A stretch of DNA of 64,000 nucleotides from Myxococcus stipitatus (GTDB lineage: Bacteria > Myxococcota > Myxococcia > Myxococcales > Myxococcaceae). Shown here piece after piece: positions 17,171 through 25,114 of the stretch. Each line of letters begins with the position of its first letter. Position 1 is the first letter of the stretch. The stretch is taken from positions 868,001 to 932,000 of the forward strand of contig NZ_JAKCFI010000001.1 in the NCBI RefSeq assembly GCF_021412625.1, written 5' to 3'. The position numbers and the translations under genes were made by a program. A model generated the notes under the pieces. The model was not told the origin of the DNA, did not search any database, and saw only the letters and a list, made by a program, of their open reading frames with translations.

Positions 17171-17755
17171 ATGCCAGGCGACGACACGTCCGTGAACAGC
17201 GAATCCTCCGGCACGAATCCACCCCCCGCCGCCCGGCCTTCCCGGGCCGCGACGGTGGGGGGCGACGCGGCGCAGAAGCGGCGCGAGGTGCTCAACGCCC
17301 GCGCGCGCGCGTTGGCGGAGTCCCGCCACGAGACGCACCAGGAGGTGTTGTCGGTGCTGGCCTTCCAGGTGGGTGGCGAGCGCTACGCGGTGCTCATCGA
17401 GGACGTGGACCACGTCATCGAGGCGCGCGGCATCTCTCCGCTCCCGGGCGCGCCCCGGCACGTCATCGGCGCGCTGGCGAGCCGCTCGCGCGTGGTGCCG
17501 GTGCTCGACCTGCGGCAGCTGCTCGGGCTGGAGGGCGGAGGCATGTCCGACCTGGGGAAGATCGTCGTCGTGGAGGTGGGCGAGGAGTGCTTCGGGCTGG
17601 CGGCGGAGACGGTGGAGGGGCGCAAGGAACTGCCGAAGACGGAGCTGTCGCAGCCCCCGCCGGGCCCCTTCCTGTTCCTCACGCCGGACCGGTTGACGGT
17701 GCTGGCGCTGGAGCAGCTCGGGGGCCCGGGCGGTGGGCCGCAGGCGCAGGGATAG
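17171..17755 (+). CDS. cheW: CheW-like adaptor (second copy in the operon)
   Basis: A 194-aa coupling protein. The first 55 residues are polar and probably disordered. The CheW domain starts at VLAFQVGGERYAVLIEDVDHV, with the family signature ISPLPGAPRHVIGALASRSR, VVPVLDLRQLLGL and CFGLAAETVEGRKEL. It lies 7 bp after cheY and 9 bp before cheA. Two CheW proteins in one system suggest separate receptor-kinase and scaffold roles, or two receptor classes. Confidence 0.9.
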   Translation: MPGDDTSVNSESSGTNPPPAARPSRAATVGGDAAQKRREVLNARARALAESRHETHQEVLSVLAFQVGGERYAVLIEDVDHVIEARGISPLPGAPRHVIGALASRSRVVPVLDLRQLLGLEGGGMSDLGKIVVVEVGEECFGLAAETVEGRKELPKTELSQPPPGPFLFLTPDRLTVLALEQLGGPGGGPQAQG

Positions 17756-17764
17756 GGGCGCGAC

Positions 17765-20296
17765 ATGGATCCGCAGCTCTTGCGCAGCATCTGGCCGGTG
17801 TTCTCCGCGGAGACGCGTGAGCAGATCCAGGCGATTGGAGCCAAGGTGCTCGGCCTGGAGGGGCCCTCCCGCGAACGGGAGGGAGATCTGCTGCCCTCGC
17901 TGAAGCGGCTGGTCCACAGCCTCAAGGGCTCCGCCGCGAGCCTGGGACTGGACGACATCGAGCAGGTGGTCCACGCCATCGAGGACTCGCTCGTCCCGGT
18001 CCGCTCCGAGGCCGGGCTGCCCCGCGACGCGGTGGAGACCCTGCTGCGGGGCCTGTCCGGCATCGAGGCGGCCATGGCCCGGGGCGACGCGGGCGACGTG
18101 CCTCGCGTCGACGGGCTGGCGGCGCTCTTGCGCTCGCTGGGGCGCGAGGTCGCGGCGACGTCCGGCGGGGCCGACGAGGAGCAGGAGTCGCTCGACTTCC
18201 TGGAGGCGGCGCTCGGCGCGCTGTGTTCGCCGGACGTGCCGGACCGCGCGGGCATCGTCCGTGGCGCCGTCGAGCGGGCCCGGGAGCTGGCGGCCGGGGC
18301 GGAGCGGACGGGCGCGGAGCGCGTGGTGGCGCTGTCGGAGGCCGCGGCGGCGGGCTTCGAGCGCATGGTGCCGGGCGGCGACGCGGCGGGCCTCGCCGCG
18401 TCCGACATCGCGGGCGCGCTGGTGGAGCTGCGCGCCGCGCTCGGGCTCGCGACGGATGGACGGGTCGAGCGGAGCCACGCGCCCGAGGCGCCCCGAGGCG
18501 CCGTGGCCCCGTCCGCCCAGGTCGCCGCGGCGCCCACGGCCCCCGCCCCCGCGGCGCCGGATGGCCGGAGCGCCCTTCCCACGGCGGACCACACGGTGCG
18601 CGTGGCGGTGAAGACGCTGGACTCGCTGTCGCTCCAGGTGGAGCTGCTGGTGTCCGGGCGGGCGCAGCAGACGCGCCGCGCGGAGGCCTACCGCGCGCTG
18701 TCGGACAACACCCACGAGGTGATGCTGCACCTGGAGCGCGCGGCCTCCCAGCTGACGCTCGCGGGAGGGGGCCCGGCGCTCGAGTCGCTGCGCTCCGGCG
18801 TGGCGCTGATGCGCGCCATGCAGAAGCGGCTGCTGGAGGTCTCCCGCGAGGCGCATCGCGACGGCGAGCAGCTGGCGCTCGTGGCCCAGGTGGCGCGCGA
18901 CGACCTGCGCGACCTGCGCATGGTGCCCGCCTCCAACCTGCTGGAGCCCTTGCGCCGCACGGTGCGGGAGGTGTCCGCGCGCCTGTCGAAGGACGTGACG
19001 CTGGACCTGTCGGGCGGCGACGTGCGGTTGGATCGCCGCATCCTCGACGCGCTGAGGGATCCGCTGCTGCACCTGGTGCGCAACGCCATCGACCATGGCC
19101 TGGAGTCCGCGGACGAGCGCCGCGCGGCGGGCAAGCCCGCAACGGGCCGGCTGACGGTGCGCGTGGAGCCGCGCGGGGCGCGCATCGCCGTCGTGGTGGA
19201 GGACGACGGCGGGGGCCTGTCCCCGGAGCGGGTGCGCGCCACGGCGGTGCGCAGGGGGCTCCTGACGGAGGCCGCCGCGGCGCAGCTGTCCGACGCCCAG
19301 GCCGCGCGGCTGGTGTTCCAGCCCGGCTTCTCCACGCGGGAGCAGGTGACCGCCACCTCCGGTCGTGGCGTGGGGCTGGACGTCGTGCAGGCCACGGCGG
19401 CGCGGCTCCAGGGGTCGGTGGACGTGGAGTTCTGGCCGGGGCGGGGGACGCGCTTCACGGTGGACCTGCCCCTGACGCTCGCCGCCGCGCTCGGGCTGCT
19501 GGTCCGCAGCGGCACCATGGTGTCCGCCATCCCCTCCGACAGCGTGGAGCGCGTGCTGCGCCTCAAGCCGGAGGACGTGGGGACGGTGGCTGGCCGCGTG
19601 GTGGCCCGGGTGGACGGCGCCCAGCTCACCTTCCTCCCGTTGGCGGAGGCCATCGGGATGCCGCGCCTGCCCCTGGCCATCGATTCGGGGCGCGTGCAGA
19701 CGGCGGCGCTGGTCGTCGTCGGCGGAGACAAGGTGCTGTACGCCATCGACGAGGTGGTGGGGCAGCAGGAGATCGTCGTGCGCTCCCTGGGGCGGCACCT
19801 GCAGGGCGTGCGGCACCTCGCGGGCGCGGCGGTGCTGGACGACGGGCGCGTGGTGCCGGTGCTCAACGCGCCGGAGCTGGTTCGCGCGGCCCGGCCGGAG
19901 ACGCGCTCCAACGCGTCGGAGACGCAGCGGCCCCGCATCCTCGTGTGCGACGACGCGCTCACCACGCGCTTCGCCATGAAGGCGCTGCTGGAGATCGCCG
20001 GCTACCCGGTCGTCACCGCCGCGGATGGCGAGGAGGCCTGGAGCATCCTCGAGCGCACGCCCTGCCAGCTCGTGGTGAGCGACTGGCAGATGCCCCGCCT
20101 GGATGGTGTGGGGCTGGCGCGCCGCCTGAAATCGCACGCCACGCTGCACGGCACGCCCATCATCCTCGTCACCTCGCTCGACAGTCCGGAGGACCGGGCC
20201 GCGGGCCTGGAGGCGGGCGCGGATGGCTACCTCGTCAAGCGCGAGGTGGAGCGCGGCAAGCTGCTGGAGCTCGTGCGTCAGCTACTGCCGGCCTGA
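17765..20296 (+). CDS. cheA: CheA-type histidine kinase fused to a receiver
   Basis: An 843-aa cytosolic kinase that autophosphorylates in response to chemoreceptors. Hpt domain: H51 in LVHSLKGSAASLG. A long Ala/Pro-rich linker (about 230-275), a dimerisation helix pair, then the ATPase: LVRNAIDHGLESADER (N box), VVEDDGGGLSPERVR (G1) and TSGRGVGLDVV (G2). A CheW-like regulatory domain follows (about 560-700), and the C-terminus is a receiver (RILVCDDALTTRF, VSDWQMPRLDG, YLVKREVE). The fused receiver may act as a phosphate sink or second output. The 3' end overlaps the convergent kinase gene by 15 bases. Confidence 0.94.
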   Translation: MDPQLLRSIWPVFSAETREQIQAIGAKVLGLEGPSREREGDLLPSLKRLVHSLKGSAASLGLDDIEQVVHAIEDSLVPVRSEAGLPRDAVETLLRGLSGIEAAMARGDAGDVPRVDGLAALLRSLGREVAATSGGADEEQESLDFLEAALGALCSPDVPDRAGIVRGAVERARELAAGAERTGAERVVALSEAAAAGFERMVPGGDAAGLAASDIAGALVELRAALGLATDGRVERSHAPEAPRGAVAPSAQVAAAPTAPAPAAPDGRSALPTADHTVRVAVKTLDSLSLQVELLVSGRAQQTRRAEAYRALSDNTHEVMLHLERAASQLTLAGGGPALESLRSGVALMRAMQKRLLEVSREAHRDGEQLALVAQVARDDLRDLRMVPASNLLEPLRRTVREVSARLSKDVTLDLSGGDVRLDRRILDALRDPLLHLVRNAIDHGLESADERRAAGKPATGRLTVRVEPRGARIAVVVEDDGGGLSPERVRATAVRRGLLTEAAAAQLSDAQAARLVFQPGFSTREQVTATSGRGVGLDVVQATAARLQGSVDVEFWPGRGTRFTVDLPLTLAAALGLLVRSGTMVSAIPSDSVERVLRLKPEDVGTVAGRVVARVDGAQLTFLPLAEAIGMPRLPLAIDSGRVQTAALVVVGGDKVLYAIDEVVGQQEIVVRSLGRHLQGVRHLAGAAVLDDGRVVPVLNAPELVRAARPETRSNASETQRPRILVCDDALTTRFAMKALLEIAGYPVVTAADGEEAWSILERTPCQLVVSDWQMPRLDGVGLARRLKSHATLHGTPIILVTSLDSPEDRAAGLEAGADGYLVKREVERGKLLELVRQLLPA

Positions 20297-21316
20297 GTCC
20301 CGCGTCACGGGCTCCTCGCGCGAGGCCTCGTCCGAGGGCAGACGGGCGAGCCAGACCTGCTCGCCCACAGAGGGCAGCAGCAGCTCGCCCTGGAGCCTGC
20401 GCGTCAACGCCCGCAGCCGCGAGGCGCTCGCCCCCGCGGCGCCGTGCCCCCCGGTGGTCCGGGCGTGGAAGCGCCAGCGCGCGGTGGCCTCCTCCGCGTC
20501 GACCCGCAGGCTCACCTGCGTCGCTCCCGAGGCCGCGATGCCGCGCGCCAGCTCCCGCACCCAGGTCTCCACCTCCTGGGTCCTCCCCCGAATCGAGAGG
20601 GGCCGGTCCGGCAGGGCCAGCGTCGCCGCGAGGCGCGGGGACCGGAAGGCCTCGTGCAGCAGCGGACGGATGTCCTCCACGCACGCGAGCGACTGCCGGC
20701 CCAGGCGCCGGTCGATGAGGGCCCGCTGGTCCTGCGCCACGCGGACCATGCGCTCCAGGTAGCGGTGCACCGTCGCGTTGAGGGGACCGGCGGTGCCCTT
20801 CACCATCATGTCCAGGTAGCCCTTGATGACCATCAGCGGGGTGCGCAGGTCGTGCGCCGCCCGTGAGCGCCGGCGCTCCCAGCCCGCGAGCTCGCGCTCC
20901 TGCTTGCGCAGCCGCTCCAGCAGCCGCGCCTGTCGCGCCGCCGCCGCCACCTCGCGAGCGTGAGCCGACACCAGCACGCCGCCGAGTGTCGCCAACCGGG
21001 CGAGCACCGCGCCGTGCGCCTGGCCGACCCGGTCCGGCCAGACCTCCAGGACGCGGGGGCCACGAGCGCCGGATGTCGGCCGCGCGACGCCCGTGCCCAC
21101 GCGCGCCACGCAGGTGCGCCCATCGAACAGCGCCGCGCCCGACGCTCCCGTCCAGTTCAGTGTCTGCTGGAGCAACGCGTCCATGCCCGAGCGCGCGCCA
21201 CAGCGCAGCGCGCGTTCGGCCACGGCCGCGAGCGCCGCTTCCATCCTGGCGTCCAGGTCGCTTGCGACATGCCGCCCACTCCATGCCCCTGCTTGCACGC
21301 GCAGAGGTATGGGCAT
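20282..21316 (-). CDS. Histidine-kinase-like protein with degenerate ATPase domain
   Basis: A 344-aa soluble protein. The HisKA motif is intact (H155 in RAAHDLRTPLMVIKGYLDMM), preceded by a GAF-like N-terminal region (LLQQTLNWTGASGAALFDG) and a short coiled coil. Where a HATPase domain should follow I find no N box, no DxGxG and no G2 loop; the segment reads ATLALPDRPLSIRGRTQEVE and TTGGHGAAGASASRL. It may be a phosphotransfer or dimerising pseudokinase. The ATG at 21316 is preferred over a TTG at 21334. It converges on cheA with a 15-base overlap, so a link to that pathway is possible but unproven. Confidence 0.7.
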   Translation of the reverse strand: MPIPLRVQAGAWSGRHVASDLDARMEAALAAVAERALRCGARSGMDALLQQTLNWTGASGAALFDGRTCVARVGTGVARPTSGARGPRVLEVWPDRVGQAHGAVLARLATLGGVLVSAHAREVAAAARQARLLERLRKQERELAGWERRRSRAAHDLRTPLMVIKGYLDMMVKGTAGPLNATVHRYLERMVRVAQDQRALIDRRLGRQSLACVEDIRPLLHEAFRSPRLAATLALPDRPLSIRGRTQEVETWVRELARGIAASGATQVSLRVDAEEATARWRFHARTTGGHGAAGASASRLRALTRRLQGELLLPSVGEQVWLARLPSDEASREEPVTRDSGRQ

Positions 21317-21519
21317 GACCACCCTGGGGCGCAACGCTCCCCAGTGTGGGAAGTCGAGGGGATGCCGGTCGGCAATCCTTTACCCATGCCCGTGGAGGGC
21401 CTCCTGACTTTTTACTGCCCCGGGGGATGAGCGGCTCCCCCAACCCCGCTCAACTCCTCGTGAGAAGCCCCTGGCCGGGCCCTTGCTAACGCGTGGTGCG
21501 ACGGTGGCGGAAGGGACAG

Positions 21520-23595
21520 ATGGGGACTCTCGACTACTACGCTGCAATCGCTCGGCTGGCACCCGGGGCCCTGGCCCTGAGCGCGATGCGTCGGGTGCAG
21601 GGCGTGGCACGACAGGCGCGATACCGACGACGGGAGCGCGCCGACGAGGCGGTGCTCCTGGAAGCCTACGGCGTCGCGCGCGCGGAGGACCTGGCGGTGC
21701 GGGCCCTCGACCAGCGCGCCTCGCGGGTCTGGTGCGAGGTGTCGCAGCGCGACTCGGCGCTCGAGGCCCTCTTCGCCATCCCCGGCGCGCGTGAACGCGC
21801 CCAGGCCCGCGCGCACGCGGCGCTCCGTCAGGAATGGGACGTCTTCGGCACGCCGGTGTCCTTCGGCGAGGGCCGCCCGGTGGACTGGTCGCTCGACGTC
21901 GTGAGCGGCCACCGCTATCCGCTGGCGCCGGTGGAGCGCATGGCGGCGCACGCGTCCGGCAACGACCCGAAGTATCCCTGGGTGCTGGGCCGGCTCGACA
22001 GCGTCCTGGCCCTGGCGCAGGGAGCGTGGGTGGCGGGCCCGGGGGACGAGCGCTCCCGGCTGACGTCCGCGCTCGTGATGCAGGTGCTCGACTTCCTCCA
22101 GGCCAACCCCGTGGGGCAGGGCGTCCACTGGACGTGCCCCATGGAGGTGGCGCTGCGCGCGGCGAACCTGGCGCAGGCGCTCGTCATGTGCGCGGACGCG
22201 CCCCTGGCGCGCCGGCCGGAGTTCCTCGTCCCCGTGCTGGGGGCGCTCGTGGACCACTCCGCGTGGGTGGCGGCCCACCTGGAGGACCGGGGCGCGGTCC
22301 CCAACAACCACCTGGTGTCCGACTACGTGGGGCTGCTCGTGGTGGGGCTGCTGTTCCCGGAGCTGCCGGGGGCCTCGCGGCACGTGGCGCTCGCGGTGCG
22401 GGGCCTGTGCGAGCAGATGGCCGCCCAGGTCCACGTGGAGGGCACCTCCTTCGAGGGTTCGATTCCCTACCACCGGCTGGCGGTGGAGTTGTTCACCCTG
22501 GCGTACGTGGTGGCCAAGGGCGCGGGCGTCCCGCTGGGCTTCGCCTACGAGAACCGGCTGCGGCGCATGTTCCACGCGACGCGCGCCTGGTGCTCGGAGA
22601 CGGGGCTGGCGCCGCAGATTGGCGACAACGACTCCGGCCGCGTCTTCCCGTGGCGCGAGCGCGGGGACACCGAGCAGGGCTACCTCGTGGGGCTGGGCGC
22701 GGCGCTCTTCGCCGACCCGGGCCTGGGCGGCGGCGAGCTCCCCGACGAGGCGGCCTGGCTGCTCGGGCGACAGGGGCTGGAGCGGTGGCGCCGGCTGCCG
22801 CCCGCGGTGGCGCCGCTGTCCGTCAGCTTCCCGGACGGAGGCTTCCACGTCCTGCGGGGCGGCGGGGCCGTCGTCACGGTGAGCGCGGGGCGGCAGGGCC
22901 AGCGCGGGGTGGGCGGACACAGCCACAACGACAAGCTGTCCTTCGAGCTGCACCTGGGCGGGCGTCCCGTCATCGTCGACCCGGGCACGGGCTCGTACAC
23001 GCGCGACCCGGCCCTGCGCAACGCGCTGCGGAGCACAGCCGCGCACAACACCGTGCAGGTGGATGGCGTGGAGCAGGCGCCGCTGGACCCGGCGCGGCTG
23101 TTCGCGCTGCCGGAGGACGCGAAGGCGCGCATGGTGGCCTTCCTCCCGAGCCAGGACGTGGACAGGTTGCGGGTCCGCCACGACGGGTACCGGCTCCTGC
23201 CGGCGCCCGTGGGCCTCGAGCGCGCCTTCCGGTTGGACCGGCGCGAGCGGGCGTTGACGGGCGCGGACCGGTTCATCGGGACCGGGCGACACGAGGTGGT
23301 GGGCCGCTTCCATCTGCCCGACGCGCAGGCGCGCCGGCTGGCTCCGGACGCGCAGGTGCTCGCGCGGGCGCGGCGCGCGGTGGAGGGCCCGGTGGAGTTC
23401 GAGCCGCTCGCGGTGGAGCTGGGGCCCGCGGGCGCGCCGTTGGCGTGGCTCCTGCTAGAGGCGGGGCTGGGCGGCGAACTGGTGCCGTCGCGCTACTCGC
23501 CCGGTTACGGGCGCGTGGTGCCCGCGGTGGCGGTGGAGTTCCGGAGGCGGGTGACGCCTCCGCTGGTTCTGAAGTGGGTCGTGGTCTTCAGGTGA
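21520..23595 (+). CDS. Heparinase II/III-family protein
   Basis: A 691-aa protein with the layout of heparinase II/III-like polysaccharide lyases: an alpha-toroid N-terminal half with FGEGRPVDWSLDVVSGHRYP, HWTCPMEVALRAANLAQAL, NNHLVSDYVGLLV and EGSIPYHRLAVELF, and a beta-sandwich half with FPDGGFHVLRGG, GVGGHSHNDKLSFELHLGG and VDPGTGSYTRDP, all typical of the family. No signal peptide is visible, unusual for a lyase. Homologues next to capsule or exopolysaccharide genes are common, and the next gene makes an activated uronic acid. The ATG at 21520 has AAGGGA at good spacing. Confidence 0.85.
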   Translation: MGTLDYYAAIARLAPGALALSAMRRVQGVARQARYRRRERADEAVLLEAYGVARAEDLAVRALDQRASRVWCEVSQRDSALEALFAIPGARERAQARAHAALRQEWDVFGTPVSFGEGRPVDWSLDVVSGHRYPLAPVERMAAHASGNDPKYPWVLGRLDSVLALAQGAWVAGPGDERSRLTSALVMQVLDFLQANPVGQGVHWTCPMEVALRAANLAQALVMCADAPLARRPEFLVPVLGALVDHSAWVAAHLEDRGAVPNNHLVSDYVGLLVVGLLFPELPGASRHVALAVRGLCEQMAAQVHVEGTSFEGSIPYHRLAVELFTLAYVVAKGAGVPLGFAYENRLRRMFHATRAWCSETGLAPQIGDNDSGRVFPWRERGDTEQGYLVGLGAALFADPGLGGGELPDEAAWLLGRQGLERWRRLPPAVAPLSVSFPDGGFHVLRGGGAVVTVSAGRQGQRGVGGHSHNDKLSFELHLGGRPVIVDPGTGSYTRDPALRNALRSTAAHNTVQVDGVEQAPLDPARLFALPEDAKARMVAFLPSQDVDRLRVRHDGYRLLPAPVGLERAFRLDRRERALTGADRFIGTGRHEVVGRFHLPDAQARRLAPDAQVLARARRAVEGPVEFEPLAVELGPAGAPLAWLLLEAGLGGELVPSRYSPGYGRVVPAVAVEFRRRVTPPLVLKWVVVFR

Positions 23596-23656
23596 ATGGT
23601 CGGGTCGGGGCGTGACCGTCGGAAGGCGGCGCGTCGCATCAGGAGAGGTGAAGACG

Positions 23657-24985
23657 ATGAGGGTGATGGTGGGCAGCCCGCTGCTGGAGCGCATCCGTCG
23701 GCGGGAAGCGAAGGTCGGTGTGGTGGGGCTGGGTTACGTCGGGCTTCCGCTGGGGATGGCCTTCGCGGAGGCGGGCTTCCCGGTGATGGGGCTCGATATC
23801 GACAAACGGAAGATCGACAAGATCGAGAAGGGGGAGAGCTACATCAAGCACATCCCCAGCGCGCCGCTGTCGGAGCTGAGCAAGGCGGGCAAGCTGAAGG
23901 CCACGTCCGACTTCGCCAAGGCGAAGGACATGGACTGCGTCATCATCTGCGTGCCCACGCCGCTGACGGCTTCCCGCGAGCCGGACATGAGCTACATCAT
24001 CCAGACGGGCGAGGCGCTCGCGCCGCACGTGCGTCGGGGGCAGCTCTTCATCCTCGAGTCGACCACCTACCCGGGGACGACGGAGGAGGTGCTCAAGCCG
24101 CTGCTGGAGAAGACGGGCTTGAAGGCGGGCGTGGACTTCCACCTGGCCTTCAGCCCGGAGCGCGAGGACCCGGGCAACAAGAACTTCAACACGAAGACGA
24201 TTCCGAAGATCGTCGGCGGCTACTCGCCGGAGTGCGCGGAGGTGGCGGCGGCGCTGTACGGCGGCGCGCTGGAGGAGGTGGTGCCGGTGTCCTCCACGCG
24301 CGTGGCGGAGCTGGCCAAGCTCCTGGAGAACATCTACCGCTGCGTGAACATCGCCATGGTCAACGAGATGAAGATGCTCTGCGACCGCATGAACGTGGAC
24401 GTGTGGGAGGTCATCCAGGCCGCGAGCACCAAGCCCTTCGGCTTCCAGCCCTTCTATCCGGGCCCGGGCCTGGGCGGACACTGCATCCCCATCGACCCGT
24501 TCTACCTGACGTGGAAGGCGCGTGAGTACGAGTTCCACACCAAGTTCATCGAGCTGGCCGGCGAGGTGAACTGGCAGATGCCGTACTACGTCGTGCAGCG
24601 TACGATGGAGGCGCTCAACAAGAGCCGCAAGACGCTCAACGGCGCGCGGGTGCTGTGCCTGGGGGCCGCGTACAAGAAGGACATCGACGACATGCGCGAG
24701 AGCCCCTCGCTGCGCGTCATGACGCTGCTGGCGGAGAAGGGCGCGGCGCTGGACTACCACGACCCCTACGTGCCGGAGCTGCACAAGGGGCACGGCTTCA
24801 ACATGGAGATGAAGTCGGTGCCGCTGAGCGAGCAGCTGCTGCGCGGCTACGACGCCGTCCTCATCCTGACGGACCACTCCAGCATCGACTACGGCATGGT
24901 GGTGGCCAACGCCCAGTGCGTCATCGACACCCGCAACGCGACCAAGGGCGTCGTCCAGGGGCGGGAGCGGGTGACCAAGGCGTAG
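23657..24985 (+). CDS. UDP-N-acetylglucosamine/mannosamine-type 6-dehydrogenase
   Basis: A 442-aa NAD-dependent enzyme that oxidises the C6 hydroxyl of a UDP-sugar to a uronic acid. The Rossmann motif is VGVVGLGYVGLPLGMAFAEA; family motifs are VPTPLTASREPDMSYI, ESTTYPGTTEE and FSPEREDPGN; and the catalytic Cys is in PGLGGHCIPIDP. The STTYPGTTEE signature is the WbpA/WecC-like type acting on N-acetylated amino sugars rather than UDP-glucose, but the exact substrate is inferred. The start ATG at 23657 has AGGAGAGGTGAAGACG upstream. It follows the heparinase-like gene and probably supplies precursors for a surface polysaccharide. Confidence 0.9.
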   Translation: MRVMVGSPLLERIRRREAKVGVVGLGYVGLPLGMAFAEAGFPVMGLDIDKRKIDKIEKGESYIKHIPSAPLSELSKAGKLKATSDFAKAKDMDCVIICVPTPLTASREPDMSYIIQTGEALAPHVRRGQLFILESTTYPGTTEEVLKPLLEKTGLKAGVDFHLAFSPEREDPGNKNFNTKTIPKIVGGYSPECAEVAAALYGGALEEVVPVSSTRVAELAKLLENIYRCVNIAMVNEMKMLCDRMNVDVWEVIQAASTKPFGFQPFYPGPGLGGHCIPIDPFYLTWKAREYEFHTKFIELAGEVNWQMPYYVVQRTMEALNKSRKTLNGARVLCLGAAYKKDIDDMRESPSLRVMTLLAEKGAALDYHDPYVPELHKGHGFNMEMKSVPLSEQLLRGYDAVLILTDHSSIDYGMVVANAQCVIDTRNATKGVVQGRERVTKA

Positions 24986-25114
24986 GCCGTCCGGGGTGTG
25001 AAGGGCCCGGAAGCCGACCCTCCGGGCGGGGGTCCTCGGCTCCAGGTGTCGGGAGGGGCACCTGGGGGCGGGGACCCGCTCGTCTTGCGGGGCGGTTTGG
25101 GTACAGTGGGGGCC

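Noticed and set aside
17087-20149. A 1,020-codon open frame on the minus strand over cheY, cheW and cheA
   Set aside because: Antisense artefact of GC-rich coding; no domain is readable and the plus strand has complete CheW and CheA motifs.
21317-21519. Divergent promoters between the kinase-like gene and the heparinase-like gene
   Set aside because: I could not find a pair of hexamers better than chance on either strand.
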